Shown: one piece after another, positions 1 through 11,973 of the stretch
How positions within the stretch are numbered: position 1 is the first letter of the stretch
How the letters are laid out: each line of letters opens with the position of its first letter
Assembly: GCA_934045905.1 (NCBI GenBank)
Contig: OW203762.1
Span: 18,570,345 to 18,634,344 of the forward strand
DNA from: Leuctra nigra
Taxonomy: Eukaryota > Arthropoda > Insecta > Plecoptera > Leuctridae
Reading direction: 5' to 3'
DNA length: 64,000 nucleotides
Notes under the pieces: model-generated
Told to the model about the DNA's origin: nothing
The model's input: the letters and a program-made list of their open reading frames with translations, nothing else
Databases searched by the model: none
Translations under genes and position numbers: made by a program

Positions 1-799
1 TGTGAAACACAATCCATATCGTAAAATAATTTTTTTTAGGTAAGGTATACCTATACCTATGTATATGAAATACCTACATTACATTTTGACAACATTATGT
101 ACCTATTGCAATATTATGATTCACTAAGAAAAGAATCTGTCTTACATTGATATTGAGAATAGCCATCTATAAACTTTGCTTTGCTACATAGAGCAACCCA
201 GAATGCAGTGGAATTTCTGTTTTGAAATGTCATTTCTGACAGTTATTAAAACTGTCAATAAGTGCATCTATGTTCTTGACTGGTAGGGCTGAAAATGTGT
301 AAAATAAGAGACAATGTTGGTCTGAACGACCATGCAAAATATGAGTTTGATTGATCAGATTAATCGAAGACAATTTGATAGGTCAAATGGTGGTGTGACT
401 ATAGGCCGTTTTAAATTAAGTATACAAATGTCAGTAAAATCTCTATTACTCTTGAAGCTCATTACAGATTTGTAAAAAATCACTTATTATGCTGGTACAC
501 ATGACCTTGCAAAATTTGGTGATGATCGGTCAAACTATTGCAGTTATATACACAGAGTTTCCTTCATCCCCATTGCCAAGCTAACTATAACTACACATCA
601 AGTTTCCGATGCAACCAATTGAGCGAACTTGCTGAAAATCATTTTGACCATAACGAAAATAGTAATTTAAGTTGTGTGAAAAAATTGGCCTGATCCATTA
701 CTTCGTTTGGCAGGAGACGCCAAATGCACAAATACACACACAAAAAACAGAGATTCGAGCCATAAGTTTCAAGTGGAGACGCTCGCTACGCTCGCTTGA
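1..799 (-). mobile_element. Helitron-like non-autonomous element, truncated by window edge
   Basis: On the - strand this copy begins A|TCAAGCGAGCG at 799 and runs leftwards past the window edge, so its 3' end is not visible. It shares long segments with the complete copy at 16637-17753, including the stretch around 170-480 with 'gtcaataagtgcat' and 'acaatgttggtct'. No ORF for a Rep/helicase protein is present, so it would depend on proteins supplied elsewhere. Confidence 0.6.
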
Positions 800-3120
800 T
801 TATTGGACCTTTTTCTGTACATGATTGTTAAATTGACTCTGTGTCTACGAGGTAGAAGGGAGGAAGTCCATTTCGATGATTCTTGAGGTTAGCTCATAAA
901 TAATTCTGCCTTCATCCACTCATATTTAAGATAATATTTGTTGATATCATTCAATAAAACTTGATCATTGCATAAGTTTTGCAAAGCAAAAGAAAATGGA
1001 CATAGGGACATCTACCTCTGAGGTACAGAATTTAACACCCAATCTACAGTTTTGTCTCAATTCCTGAAATGATTTCCTCCCATTATAGTAAATGGCATTC
1101 TAAATTAAAGCTATTTTAACCGGCTCTCAAATGCCATCTCAATAGGATTTGGCTGTGAAAGGATTAGGGAATTGAGTTTAAAACCACTTAACTCTCTACT
1201 AACTTTCAGAAGGTCTCTGGTTCGATCCCATCTTAGGTCACCACAAGTGCTGAGGTATGTAGAGACGAACTATTTCCTTCAATTCCCTTCCCTAATTCAG
1301 CCGTCAGCAGTTCCCAGTCTGTGGGAAGAGGGGGGGGGGGGGTAATTGTCAGGGTGGAGGTAGGAGGGGGGGGGGGGGGTTACAACCACAGCCGAGAAGG
1401 AATTGTCAAAAGTTTACCTAAAGAATAGATTTCAACACTAAAAGAAGAGAGATGTTTTAGTTGCAAATAAATAATTATTTCATTTAATTGTAAAAATATT
1501 CAACTGATAGATGAAGAAGATGATAAGTAAATACTTGAAGTACATTTGCATTTTATCGCTTGGAGAGCAGTTGATTATTCAAATAAAAACATGAGTTCGA
1601 TTTTATTATACCTGCATTTTAATTAAATCCTACAATCAATAAACGGCAATTTAATTTGAAACGCAGCGTGATTTTTATCTATAGGGATTATTCCGATAGT
1701 CAGGTGACATAGTTAGTGAAAATGGTTTTCTGCGCTCTCCTGATCACCAAATCTTCCCTTCATGATCAGAATCTGAGCAGACTCATGATGGAAGCAGAAC
1801 ACCAAGCGTTCACATCGTGTATATTTATATGTTAATATAAATAAAATTAAACTAAGATTATGTATTAATAATAATAAAATAAGATTGAAATCTTTAATTC
1901 TATTATTAAAATCTTTAAATAAATACTGCAACAAAGTTCAGTTTTAGTTGATCAAATTTCGGAAAATTGTAGTCCAGCTGAATAGAAATATTTCAAATAA
2001 TTTTTGAAATGTAATTTCTATTTTTCCCGGACTACCACTGTTTTCTCTGATAAACTTTTGGGCGCATTTGTGGTATATTGTCTCTGGAACTGCCATTGGA
2101 ACTGCCATTTGGGCGGCCACTAAAACGCTCCGCCTGTGGTCACGTATCTGACATCTACACGTGTTAGCTGATCACGTGTGTGCATCAGGAGAGTAATGAT
2201 CTGAGCGGAGATCAGAGATCCTGATTTCATCTGCTAATCGCTCACATTGCCGGTTGACCTTGATATTTGCATAATTCAGTTAATAAGACATCACTCAAGG
2301 CGCATGATAACCTGAGGAATGACGTTTGTTAAGGTTGAAGAAAGAAACCAATCATTATCGTAATTACTTTCTGATGTGAAGTACAAAACCGTTCAAAACG
2401 AGATAGCATAAATAGCAAAGCAATACCGTGTATTGCTTTGTGTGTTTCATGGAATTTATGTATTTCAGTTTGAAGACAAATATTAGGTATGCAAAATTAG
2501 TTCGCGTTCTCATCTAATATTTATGTGTTTAAAATTAGTATTTACTACATGGACGTCTGAGTGACGTCAATATATTTTTGGAATTTGGACACAAAATGAA
2601 GTCTTGAACCCAAAATACTTTCACCTAAAGACTTCATGCTAGAATTAGTAGAGCGGCGGAGGGGAATATATTTTGGTAAAATTGTCAATGTGAGATTTGG
2701 TGGAGATGTTCCTCAGGACATATTTTAAAAATGATTTGTCGAGCTTTTGCCCCTGGGGTCAGTGGTGACCTCTGGCGGTCAAATTACAAAAATGATCATT
2801 ATTCATTACGGAATCAACATTTTGGGTGAATGTTCACAAATACGCACATAAAACTTCCACTTGGGGTAATTTTGAGTCAAACAAATCACACAAATCTTAT
2901 TTCTTGGGCTATTTATATTTTTTAAATCGATTTTGAGAAGCCAAACTCATTATTAAAACCATTGCTATCACTGAAACCAATTTTTTGCGGTAGATGGCAA
3001 AAATGGACCCAAGAACTCAACATTTTTAGTTCATGGTTTATGGTTTCACTTTAGTTCTTAATCAAAGTTAACTGTTTTCAAACATGGTTTCTATTAATAA
3101 ATACCAACTGCAATGTGAAA
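800..3120. other. Unassigned AT-rich non-coding region
   Basis: No exon with convincing splice sites or protein homology was recognised. It holds poly-G tracts at about 1328-1342 and 1366-1380, and at about 1190-1330 a tRNA-like remnant with a B-box-like 'ggttcgatccc' near 1210. The short ORF at 1713-1934 (-) looks like chance. Confidence 0.4.
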
Positions 3121-3125
3121 AGATT

Positions 3126-3198
3126 TTCCTCGAGTGGGACTCGAACCCACGACCTTACGATATCCAGTCAGATGCTCTACCAGCTGAGCTATCGAGGC
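3126..3198 (-). tRNA. tRNA-like sequence, probably a pseudo-tRNA
   Basis: The - strand folds with canonical tRNA spacing: acceptor GCCTCGA pairing with TCGAGG, D-stem GCTC/GAGC, T-stem GTGGG/CCCAC and T-loop TTCGAGT. The anticodon-loop position reads GGA, nominally Ser, but the long variable arm expected of tRNA-Ser is missing. The anticodon stem has a mismatch and the first acceptor pair is G-A. A decayed or repeat-derived tRNA is more likely than a working gene. Internal A and B boxes are present. Confidence 0.5.
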
Positions 3199-3247
3199 AG
3201 TTTAAATTAAATTAAAATTAAATTAAATTAAATTAAATTAAATTAAA
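3199..3247. repeat. (AAATT)n microsatellite
   Basis: A pentanucleotide AAATT/TTAAA run lies immediately 5' of the tRNA-like sequence (in its orientation). Confidence 0.8.
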
Positions 3248-3502
3248 AGTTTAAATTTTAATTCATTTTTAATCGAAGTTAATTGTTTCCATTGTGTTTT
3301 CAGGAAATAAGAAGGACATTGTGCAAGATCATGAGTCATACCTCGATTACAGTCGCAAAATCATAAAATGTTACATTAGTCTCCTAATGAGTATGCAAAG
3401 TCGGTATTTCCCTGATTGTTTACAGTGGAGGTGGGGGGCCGCGTGGGTGGCATTGTTTGCACAGCCATGGCGCCGCGCGACGTGACCTTGAACTTGACTG
3501 AC

Positions 3503-3597
3503 CTTGACTGGTGGCGCCTCAGCTCGGCGTCGCGGCGCATGACGCTGAGCAAGTGACAATACTCCGCTGCAGTCAGCTTGCTGCCAGCTTGACGCAT
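3503..3597 (-). CDS. Possible lone coding exon of an unidentified gene
   Basis: On the - strand a 'gttccag' acceptor is followed by a 95-nt GC-rich open segment starting ATGCGTCAAGC and ending AAG|GTCAGT, an acceptable donor. The peptide is helical and charged (MRQAGSKLTAAEYCHLL, then VMRRDAELRR). It has a loose resemblance to the RDAELR-type helix of synaptotagmin-like (Slp) homology domains, but this is too weak to name it. No partner exons were found in the window, so it could also be a chance GC-rich island. Confidence 0.25.
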
Positions 3598-3599
3598 CT

Positions 3600-4380
3600 G
3601 GAACATGGCAAGCAGGCGACAAGGATGTGTACTTACAATATTCACATGGTGTAGGTAATCTAGGACTCCTAATCTCGATATGAATAGGAAAATAACTTAT
3701 TCAATTGCATTCTTGGGTAGTTTCCATTCACAATAAGGCCAGTTCCCATCTTTTTGAAAGAAACATTTCCCTTTTTTTATATGTAAACCATTTTTTAGTT
3801 AAAAACTAATTTCTTGGCTGCTGTACGAAAATCCACCGTGAAGGATAACATTTTTTTAATTAAATTTTTGTTTCATTTTGGAAACAGAGCAAAATGAGGA
3901 TATTTCACATTTAAAAGTATTTCTGGAAATAAGATGGAATGAAATAAGATGTTAATTATGTCATAACAAGGTCTCTACTGGTTATATACCTAAAACCAGC
4001 AATGTATCTAACAAAAAGATTTCAATATCAGTATGTATGTATGATTTTATGCTTTGCAGTACAATATGCGGGGATAAAAATTAATTTAATATTTTTAATT
4101 TAATACTTAATTTATATTTAATACTTTTGATCTACAGTATTACCAAAGCACACAATTCAGGTCGTTTTCCTTCATTATTCAGATCAGCCAAGAGTTTTTC
4201 AACGACATAACAAAATGTCTCGACATCATGTCAATTGGCAAGACAACATGACAGAGAGTAAACTCGACGCATAATAACACAGAATCATGGAGATGAATCT
4301 GTGACACAGCATTGATTCTCTCGGAGTGACCTGGCATCGAACCCCGTGGAGCAGAGAAAGTGACCTCAACCTGTTTCCGA
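3600..4380. other. Unassigned intergenic region
   Basis: AT-rich sequence with no supported gene or repeat. It ends where the 89-bp minisatellite begins. Confidence 0.4.
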
Positions 4381-4383
4381 TCC

Positions 4384-5635
4384 CATCACTGCAATCAGAA
4401 GCAGGTGTTTCCACGCTGTCCCGCAATACACAGCTGTCACATGGGTTGCCTATACGCAAGGGGCAATGTTCTCATCACTGCAATCAGCAGCAGGTGTTTC
4501 CACGCTATCCCGCGATACACAGCTGTCACATGAGTTGCCTATACGCAAGGGGTAATGTTCCCATCACTGCAATCAGCAGCAGGTGTTTCCACGCTGTCCC
4601 GCAATACACAGCTGTCACATGGGTTGCCTATACGCAAGGGGTAATGTTCCCATCACTGCAATCAGCAGCAGGTGTTTCCACGCTGTCCCGCAATACACAG
4701 CTGTCACATGGGTTGCCTATACGCAAGGGGTAATGTTCCCATCACTGCAATCAGCAGCAGGTGTTTCCACGCTGTCCCGCAATACACAGATGTCACATGG
4801 GTTGCCTATACGCAAGGGGCAATGTTCCCATCACTGCAATCAGCAGCAGGTGTTTCCACGCTGTCCCGCAATACACAGCTGTCACATGGGTTGCCTATAC
4901 GCAAGGGGCAATGTTCCCATCACTGCAATCAGCAGCAGGTGTTTCCACGCTGTCCCGCAATACACAGCTGTCACATGGGTTGCCTATACGCAAGGGGCAA
5001 TGTTCCCAGCACTGCAATCAGCAGCAGGTGTTTCCACGCCGCTGTCCCGCAATACACAGCTGTCACATGGGTTGTCTATACGCAAGGGGCAATGTTCCCA
5101 GCACTGCAATCAGCAGCAGGTGTTTCCACGCTGTCCCGCAATACACAGCTGTCACATGGGTTGCCTATACGCAAGGGGCAATGTTCTCATCACTGCAATT
5201 AGCAGCAGGTGTTTCCACGCCGCTGTCCCGCAATACACAGCTGTCACATGGGTTGCCTATACGCAAGGGGCAATGTTCCCATCACTGCAATCAGCAGCAG
5301 GTGTTTCCACGCCGCTGTCCCGCAATACACAGCTGTCACATGGGTTGTCTATACGCAAGGGGCAATGTTCCCATCACTGCAATCAGCAGCAGGTGTTTCC
5401 ACGCTGTCCCGCAATACACAGCTGTCACATGAGTTGCCTATACGCAAGGGGCAATGTTCCCATCACTGCAATCAGCAGCAGGTGTTTCCACGCTGTCCCG
5501 CAATACACAGCTGTCACATGGGTTGTCTATACGCAAGGGGCAATGTTCCCATCACTGCAATCAGCAGTAGGTGTTTCCACGCCGCTGTCCCGCAATACAC
5601 AGCTGTCACATGGGTTGCCTATACGCAAGGGGCAA
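4384..5635. repeat. Minisatellite, 89-bp unit, about 14 copies
   Basis: The unit starts 'catcactgcaatcagcag' and ends 'caaggggcaatgttcc'. Most copies are 89 bp; five carry an extra 3 bp ('cgccgctg' instead of 'cgctg') and are 92 bp. Copies are nearly identical, implying recent amplification. The unit lacks stops in the three + frames and 89 is 2 mod 3, so ORFs of up to 378 codons cycle through the frames. They are artefacts. No flanking gene explains the array. Confidence 0.95.
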
Positions 5636-6120
5636 TCACAACGATTTGTTTCCGACAGTCTTCTATGTTCCACGCTAAACGACGTCTTGAGACAGTACTG
5701 GTTCCAATATTGTGGCTGACCTCCAAACCGTTTTTTTACATCTAAATTAAATGTCGATTCATCTTTCGTTCCTTTTTTTGTTAGAAGGGGTTATATGCGG
5801 CAAGGGAGTTGAATGGAGGAAGGGAAATGGGAAGAACGAAGTGATGTTTTGGCAATATTTCTTTCGTTTCTTTCAACCAGATATTGCAATAAGACAAAAC
5901 TCGCCAGACAGAAAGTTCTAAATAAAATTGATCGACTGTGAACGACTGTGAGTTGCGGGCATTCCCCGGAGAACTGGCTGACATTATAGACGCAACTCTA
6001 CCATTTGATTGGTTAGAGAATTTAGAATTAGCTCTTTGGATTAATTGTTTTATTGATTGTTCCTATCATGTAATGCCACACGCTAAATAATACATCTTGA
6101 AATAGTAGCCAGAGAATTGA
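5636..6120. other. Unassigned intergenic region
   Basis: No gene is supported. The sequence is AT-rich and lies between the minisatellite and a Helitron-like element. Confidence 0.4.
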
Positions 6121-7179
6121 TTGAGCGAGCGTCTCCTTTTGACTCTTTTGACACGGATCTCTGTTTTTGTTTGTTTTTTGTTTTTTTTTGTTTTTTTGGC
6201 TGTTACCTGGAGCTTAGACTAAATAACAGTTATTTAGTCTAAGCCTGGAGCAATGGAAGTCGCACCGTTTCACCGATCGATCTGAAATTTTGCACACATG
6301 TAGAGACAACCTTTTCTGTTTGCTGATTCTAATTTTTTTTAAATCCATTGATTGGTTAAAATTTAAATAAATATCTCCTGATAGGTTGAAAAAATGAAAA
6401 TGGACTTCGATAAGTCTGATCAAACTCATATTTTGCATGGTCATTAAGACCAACAATGTCTCTTATTTTACAAATTTTCAGCCCTATCAGTTAAGAACGT
6501 ATGCACTTATTGACATTTTTAATAGCTGTCAGAGATAAAGTATCGAAATAACTGTTTTTCCACTACCACATAGATCTGATTTGCTTTAGGAACCACAGTG
6601 CTTAGATGCTATTTCCACATTTCAATGAAAAGTAGATACATTTAGACCCGACGGCTGGTGTGTTGGATACCTCGGTTCTCGTTAGATCACCGAGGTTAAG
6701 CAACATTGAGCGCAGTCAGCGATTGGATGGGTGACCATTCAACTCTGCCTTGCCAGGTTGCTGCCGTTGGGCCAGAGGGACTGGGGTGTTTGGGGGTTAG
6801 TGTGACGACCTCTCTCCACCTGTTATCAGTCTCTCGACGGCGCGGGTTGTGGAGGCTCGTGCTGTGAATGTTACACCGTCCTTCGGAAGGGACGTTAAGC
6901 CGTTGGTCCCCTTGGTATCTTTCGTCAGGAGTAGGCTACATGCCGGTACCGGGTTTCCTCTCCTCCCTTCTCTATATTACATTCTCACTAGTGGAGCCTG
7001 GCTCTGTTGAGAATATAGACTTAATAATAATAATAATAATGTTGACGAAGTGGATCATTTTTCAATTCGATATGGATGTATATGTTTTCTGTGCGTTCTG
7101 TATGCATTTCCAGTTCGAGAATTTGCACGTACCCGTGCAGGTGCTCGCTCATCAACGCGTTACACGAGCGTTTTCCTAG
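6121..7179 (+). mobile_element. Helitron-like non-autonomous element with nested SINE
   Basis: The 5' end is A|TTGAGCGAGCG at 6121. The 3' end has the Helitron signature: AACGC and GCGTT form a short hairpin, followed by TTTTCCTAG (CTRR) and a host T at 7180. The body contains the family's 'tgaaattttgcacacatg' block near 6280. No transposition protein is encoded. A 5S-derived SINE interrupts it at about 6645-7040. Confidence 0.75.
6645..7040 (+). mobile_element. 5S-rRNA-derived SINE (SINE3 type), nested
   Basis: The segment at about 6660-6745 matches 5S rRNA ('tcggttctcg', 'gatcaccgaggttaagcaa', 'ggatgggtgacca'), including the internal promoter region (A box, intermediate element, C box). 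It continues into an insect-SINE body ('gaagggacgttaagcc' near 6890) and ends in an (AAT)n tail at 7021-7039. Alignment with other Helitron copies shows it interrupts the host element. The exact 5' end and target duplication could not be fixed. Confidence 0.75.
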
Positions 7180-7431
7180 TACAAGTTTCATGTGCATCGA
7201 TTTGATCATTCTATGAGCTCAAGGTGAGAACAAGCAGGAACATGCAGGTGATTCCTGGATTGTTTGTTCATGTCTGACCAATTTTGCTACAATTTTCGCC
7301 ACATTTACAGTAAAGACTACATGTATAATCAACATTAGTACACAAAAAAGAGCGGAAAAATCCAAATAAGTAAATTTGAGACGCTCGCCTAATTACATTT
7401 GCAATGTATGATTGAAATATTTGACTTGTAA
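7180..7431. other. Unassigned spacer
   Basis: No feature recognised between the Helitron-like element and the next MITE. Confidence 0.3.
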
Positions 7432-7736
7432 TACCCTGTTCACACTGAGAATTTGATCATGATCCAGTTCAATTACAATCGAAATCAAAATGGAGACAAG
7501 ATTCAAGTTAAACTTTATAATGCTTGTTCCATGCAAATTAGAGCATGCGTTTAAGTTTTTAAAATTCATGATTTCTTTTGTTTGACCTTGAGTTCGATCA
7601 CGATTCAGATTTCGATTGCGTTCTTACAACTAAATCGAGATTTGGATCATGATCGAGTTCGATTGAGTTAAGTTCACAAACATTTTCGATTGCAATCGAG
7701 ATTTTGGATGATCGAATCCTCAGTGTGAACAGGGTA
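7432..7736. mobile_element. MITE, PIF/Harbinger-like, TAA target duplication
   Basis: Terminal inverted repeats TACCCTGTTCACACTGAG bound a 305-bp element. TAA occurs directly before (7429-7431) and after (7737-7739), matching the 3-bp TWA duplications of PIF/Harbinger elements. There is no coding capacity. The superfamily call rests only on the duplication. Confidence 0.7.
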
Positions 7737-7739
7737 TAA

Positions 7740-8660
7740 GTGAAAATACGGAAACTCATGAGATCCATAAAAAACTGTATACTTTATTTATTTTTACAAA
7801 AATAACCTATCCAAATCTGTGTGAATTCAATTTTCAGGGGATCAGATAAATTTTGCTACGTCAAATTTAATTGTGTTCTGGAACCGAAATTTACAAAATT
7901 GTGGTAAAATTCTGTCCAGTGTCAAAAGAAATACAAAAAATTGATGAGAGACGCAAGTGTTAACTCTATGGTTAAACGACTCGTGACAATTTCTCAGATG
8001 TTTCATCATTCGTCGCGAGCTTCGAACTTTAAAGCCGAGATCACTGTTACTCGTGTTTTCAGATCAGTTCTTTCTCATGCCATTTAATTGGATCGAAGAG
8101 TTATTGGGATGTGAGGAAGGGTAGGAACATGGCATGGCGGGCATGTAGTTGTAACCTACTAATTGTCTTGGAAACCATCCAACTCAGACCCTTTCTCGAA
8201 CCCAGGACCTCCGAGACGCTTTTAGTTGGGAGTGGTCGCTCATATTATCTAAATAAAGTGGCCTGTCTAGATTACTAAAATGTCTTAAGGTCAGGAGTGT
8301 AGAAGGGATGGGGGGAGGCGGATAACCTCCCCCCCCCACACACCCTTTCTAACTGTGACCCCCCATTCGTTATTTTAAAAAATCAGGTTTTGCGTTGCAC
8401 AGAGTCACTTTTAAATTGGTTTAATTTGAAAAACGCCATGCTGGGCTAGATTTCTGATTGATTGGGCTAGTAGAATGTGTATATTAGTATATTTTTTTAT
8501 ACTTTTTGCTTCGTGCCGTATTAAATAGACCACGGTTTTGCAACCAAATCGCGCAAAACTATGCTCAATTATAGTACCTAACGTTTGTATTTTACCTAAT
8601 CATGATTAAAATGTAAGTTAATACTTTTCGGCTACCTGCTCCTTCTCCAGTCGTATCCCA
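7740..8660. other. Unassigned region with tRNA-SINE remnant
   Basis: A B-box-like 'gggttcgaga' lies on the - strand near 8190-8200 inside what looks like a worn tRNA-derived SINE (about 8140-8240). A C-rich tract lies at 8328-8346. No gene is supported. Confidence 0.35.
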
Positions 8661-8904
8661 GGACCCTTACCTAATATCGTGTTTTTGCACACTACGACCA
8701 CGGTAAGACGGTCGTACAGTAGTCCCGTCCTAGTCCCAATTTAATATGCATTTTAAGGTCACGTGACTGGTGCTACGACGGTCGTAGCAGCGTCGTACCG
8801 CGGACCGCTATTTAGCAGTCTTACCGTGGTCGTAGCATTGTTGTCAAGACCGTGTGACGTCAAATCAGCTGTTCTCATGGCAACCAAACCAAAAACTATT
8901 GTAG

Positions 8905-9795
8905 GATAGTTAGGCGACGGAATTTTATGCGAAAAACCAACTAGGAAAGATAGGCGACGGAAATTTAGGTGACAAGAATTCAACCAAATATAGGCGAAAA
9001 ACTTTTTCATGGAAAGTACCAATTCTTGTCTCAATTAATTGTAACAAATTTTCTCCAACATTTTCTGCCACTACCACATTTTCTACCTGAAATTGTGATA
9101 TCTAAAATGTTAAATACATAACACTCAGAAATTCATAATAATAACCAAATTGTTTTGTAATTGATAAAAGATCTAATAGAAACAAAATTAAATAAAAATA
9201 AACAAAACCGAAAAATATGATAAAAAATAAAGTAAATGATCGAAAAAATCTAACAAAAATTAAAGAAAATTAAGTGAAATTGAATAAAATAAAAAAATTA
9301 AAATATTAAATCAGAAAGACAAATAAAAATATAAAAAATCATAAGGGTTATAACTATTTGACATTTTTGTGTACAAAATAAATTTTTGTTTCACATTGTG
9401 TGTGTTGTTTTTAATGTTTATGATATTTTTTATTTTATTTGAGTTTTTGCTTTTGTGCACCGATTTTTTTTTAGTTATTCACCCCTCGAAAAAATCTAAT
9501 AAGAATACGAAATTTTTTCAAAATTATTGATTTCAGGGAAGTTATCTGGTATAAATAGTGGTATTTTTCTTCTGCACAATATTCTTGGATCACAACATAG
9601 CTATATTGATCGATAATTTGAGTAGTTGATTAACAACTTCATAAATAGTTATATACCTAAGTAATTTTCCATGAAAATTTTTTTCGCCTATGTTTCCGCC
9701 CTGGTTGAATTTTTGCCGCCTAAATTTCCGTCGCCTATATTTCTAGTTGGTTTTTCGCCTGAAATTCCGTCGCCTATTTTTCCGTTTACCCCAAA
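8905..9795. mobile_element. Foldback element with 'taggcgacgg' motifs, nested
   Basis: Segments at about 8908-9016 and 9668-9790 are inverted copies built of repeated 'taggcgacggaattt' and 'gcgaaaaaccaacta' blocks. The roughly 650-bp centre is extremely AT-rich, without coding features. It lies wholly inside the 8661-10862 element and must be younger than it or part of it. Confidence 0.6.
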
Positions 9796-9849
9796 AACAT
9801 CCACTACAAAAGCCACAAAGTCAAGATGGCGGTTTACGTACTTGCGGCT

Positions 9850-10400
9850 GGGGCAGGGGCGGATCTAGCGTCTTGTCATGGGGGGGGGGGGGGGATTTTT
9901 GAAAATATGGGAGGGGGTCTGGGGGTACCCCCAGCCACGGGCGTCCGCAGAATTTCTGCGTGGGAGATAGGCAAAGATAACAATTGTACCACGGGCTAAG
10001 GGGGGGGGGGGGGGGGGGTGCACGTCCCCCACCTGCCTCGCAAGTCGATTTTTGGTTTTTAAACACTTTGAAATCAAATTTTGAGACTTGATTGAGACGA
10101 GATTTTAACACATGAGGTGTATTTTGTTGAACAATTCAATATTTTTTAAACTTTGACACTTTGGGGTTGTGCCCCCCAACCTTGACCCGCAGGGTACCTT
10201 ATTTTGGTTTGTTGACACTTTGAAACAATTTTTTTTAGATTTTTGTTTAGCAAATGGAACTATACGTAAAACCCCACCAAATTTTCATGTTAAGCACATT
10301 GTGCCCAACACACAATGGGCACATTGTTTGACAATGGGCACATTGTCAAACATCAGGCAGGGGGGGGGGGGGGATGGGGGGATTATCCCCCCTACTCGAG
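9850..10400. repeat. G-tract-rich segment
   Basis: Long poly-G runs occur at about 9880-9893, 10001-10018 and 10361-10373 on the + strand. The segment begins 'caggggcggatctag' at 9853, a start often seen in hAT elements, but no matching right end was found. The G-runs could form quadruplex DNA and may be length-unreliable in assembly. Confidence 0.5.
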
Positions 10401-10862
10401 CAGGCTGACCCCCCCATTCACCATACACAATTAGTGTAAAGTCCAAGAATCACTTAAAAATTGTTTAAATTCTAAAAAAAAACGCCCTGCGGGTAAAAAT
10501 AGGGAGTAATTTGTTGTAATTTACAGAATCACAGAATCGATTCAAGTCCAGAGTCCAAACTTTTCAAGTTAAATCTTGGATGGAACAAATGTGCGAAGGT
10601 TTGATTGGTTCTTTAACATTTAAATCGACCAATCAAATGCATTAGCTTCGCTGCGCGCGCATTTTCAATGACGTCAATGAATCACTGCCTTCTGTATCAT
10701 TCGCGTGACGTCATAGAGCTACACTACGACGGTCGCAGTGTGCGACCACGCTAAGACCTTTTTATTAAATCGGGACTAGGGAATTGTCTTATCTAGGTAT
10801 TACACTACGACGGTCGTACTGTAAGACCGTCGCAGTGCAAAGATTTTATTAGGTAAGGGTCC

Positions 10863-11177
10863 AGGTGTTTGAACAAACAGCAGAACCAAGCGCTACTCCT
10901 TGCGGTCGTGTGCAAGAAATACGCTGCTAAGCATTGGCTGATGACCTGATTTAACTCCTCCAGATAAAGTTATCGCAAACATTGATGTAGGTAATAGTTT
11001 CAATGACAACGGCCTATGCGATTTCCTTACCTTGCGGAAATAATTCACGTTTTTAATGAATGTAAAACCGAAAGTCTTTCTTTTTGAATGCTGCAGCCGC
11101 AATGCATGGATCAAGAGTTTAAGAACAATTTTTCGTTTCGTAGTTTAGTAGAGAAACTAAAATTCAGGACCTTGCAT
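10863..11177. other. Unassigned spacer
   Basis: No supported gene. A short - strand ORF at 10893-11114 has no recognisable features. Confidence 0.3.
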
Positions 11178-11432
11178 TTGTGTTGTTTAACGTCTCACAG
11201 TTCTGCAAATAAGCCAATGGCGGCGGAGGAATAAATATGATGATGATTTCAAGAAGATGATAAAGAAAATGCGTAACAGTGGACACTAAAGGAAGGAGGA
11301 TGTCGTAGTTTATTTAAGGAGGAAACCCTGAAAAAGAACTCAGTCAGTAAAGACGACCTAGGGAATCGAACCTGGGCCCTCAGGAGTGCAGGTTAAGAGC
11401 ATTTCTGCCTGAGCCAACTTGCCCAATATTTT
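11178..11432 (-). mobile_element. tRNA-derived SINE
   Basis: On the - strand the head at about 11432-11362 carries an A-box-like TTGGCTCAGGCAG and a B box GGTTCGATTCC. The body continues leftwards to an end reading 'gacgttaaacaacac' near 11178-11195, typical of insect SINE 3' parts. No clean target duplication was identified. Confidence 0.65.
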
Positions 11433-11973
11433 CTGACAAACTAAAAAAAATTAAACCGAGTAGAAATAACAATAATTTGTTATTTTTATCCAATGCAGCG
11501 CACACAAAAGAGCATGTGCTCATAACCTTGATTAAGGTAAATAATCTTAAAACATATGTTGCTTACCTTATTACTCCCTATGAAGTGAAGATTACAGCGT
11601 TGCCACGTAACCCAGCTGCACCCCGCTCACTCAGTGATGTGCCACACAATGATACGCCTCATCTGACATCAGACAGTAGCAATATAATAATCTCATTTGT
11701 CACACGCATGCGTGAAGAATGAAGGCATTGTAGTGTGTGACGTCACAGACAATAGTCGTCCTCGGAAGCAATAAATCAACATCGGATTCCATCTGGCGTT
11801 CGATGCGTTCAAATCGATACGATTGTGCAACACTTTTGCATGGGAGTCGATTTGTTCGACACAAAATTAGTTGGGCCTGCGTAAGGTGAAGGATTTTTAA
11901 AACGTTTTTTTTGCCATCATACCAACAGATTTTAAAAATAAAGTATTAGTCGTATTGTGGTATTAAAAGCTTG
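11433..11973. other. Unassigned spacer
   Basis: No gene recognised. A short + ORF at 11477-11722 has no features. Confidence 0.3.

Larger units (their letters stand above)
8661..10862. mobile_element. DNA transposon, 2.2 kb, with subterminal CTACGACGGTCGTA repeats
   Basis: Matching ends GGACCCTTACCTAATA (8661 and, inverted, 10862) define the element. Just inside both ends are multiple direct and inverted copies of a palindromic 'ctacgacggtcgta' motif, and CACTA/CACTG begins the subterminal block on each side (8689; inverted at 10837). A short CAG can be read on both flanks, but it overlaps the repeat bases. No transposase was recognised. It contains a nested foldback (8905-9795) and G-rich material at 9850-10400. 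Confidence 0.65.

Noticed and set aside
3126..3198. Functional tRNA-Ser(GGA)
   Set aside because: No long variable arm, a mismatched anticodon stem and a G-A first acceptor pair argue for a pseudo-tRNA.
4326..5745. Repeat protein of up to 378 residues in the 89-bp array
   Set aside because: All three + frames are open because the unit lacks stops; frames overlap each other and the peptide resembles no known repeat protein.
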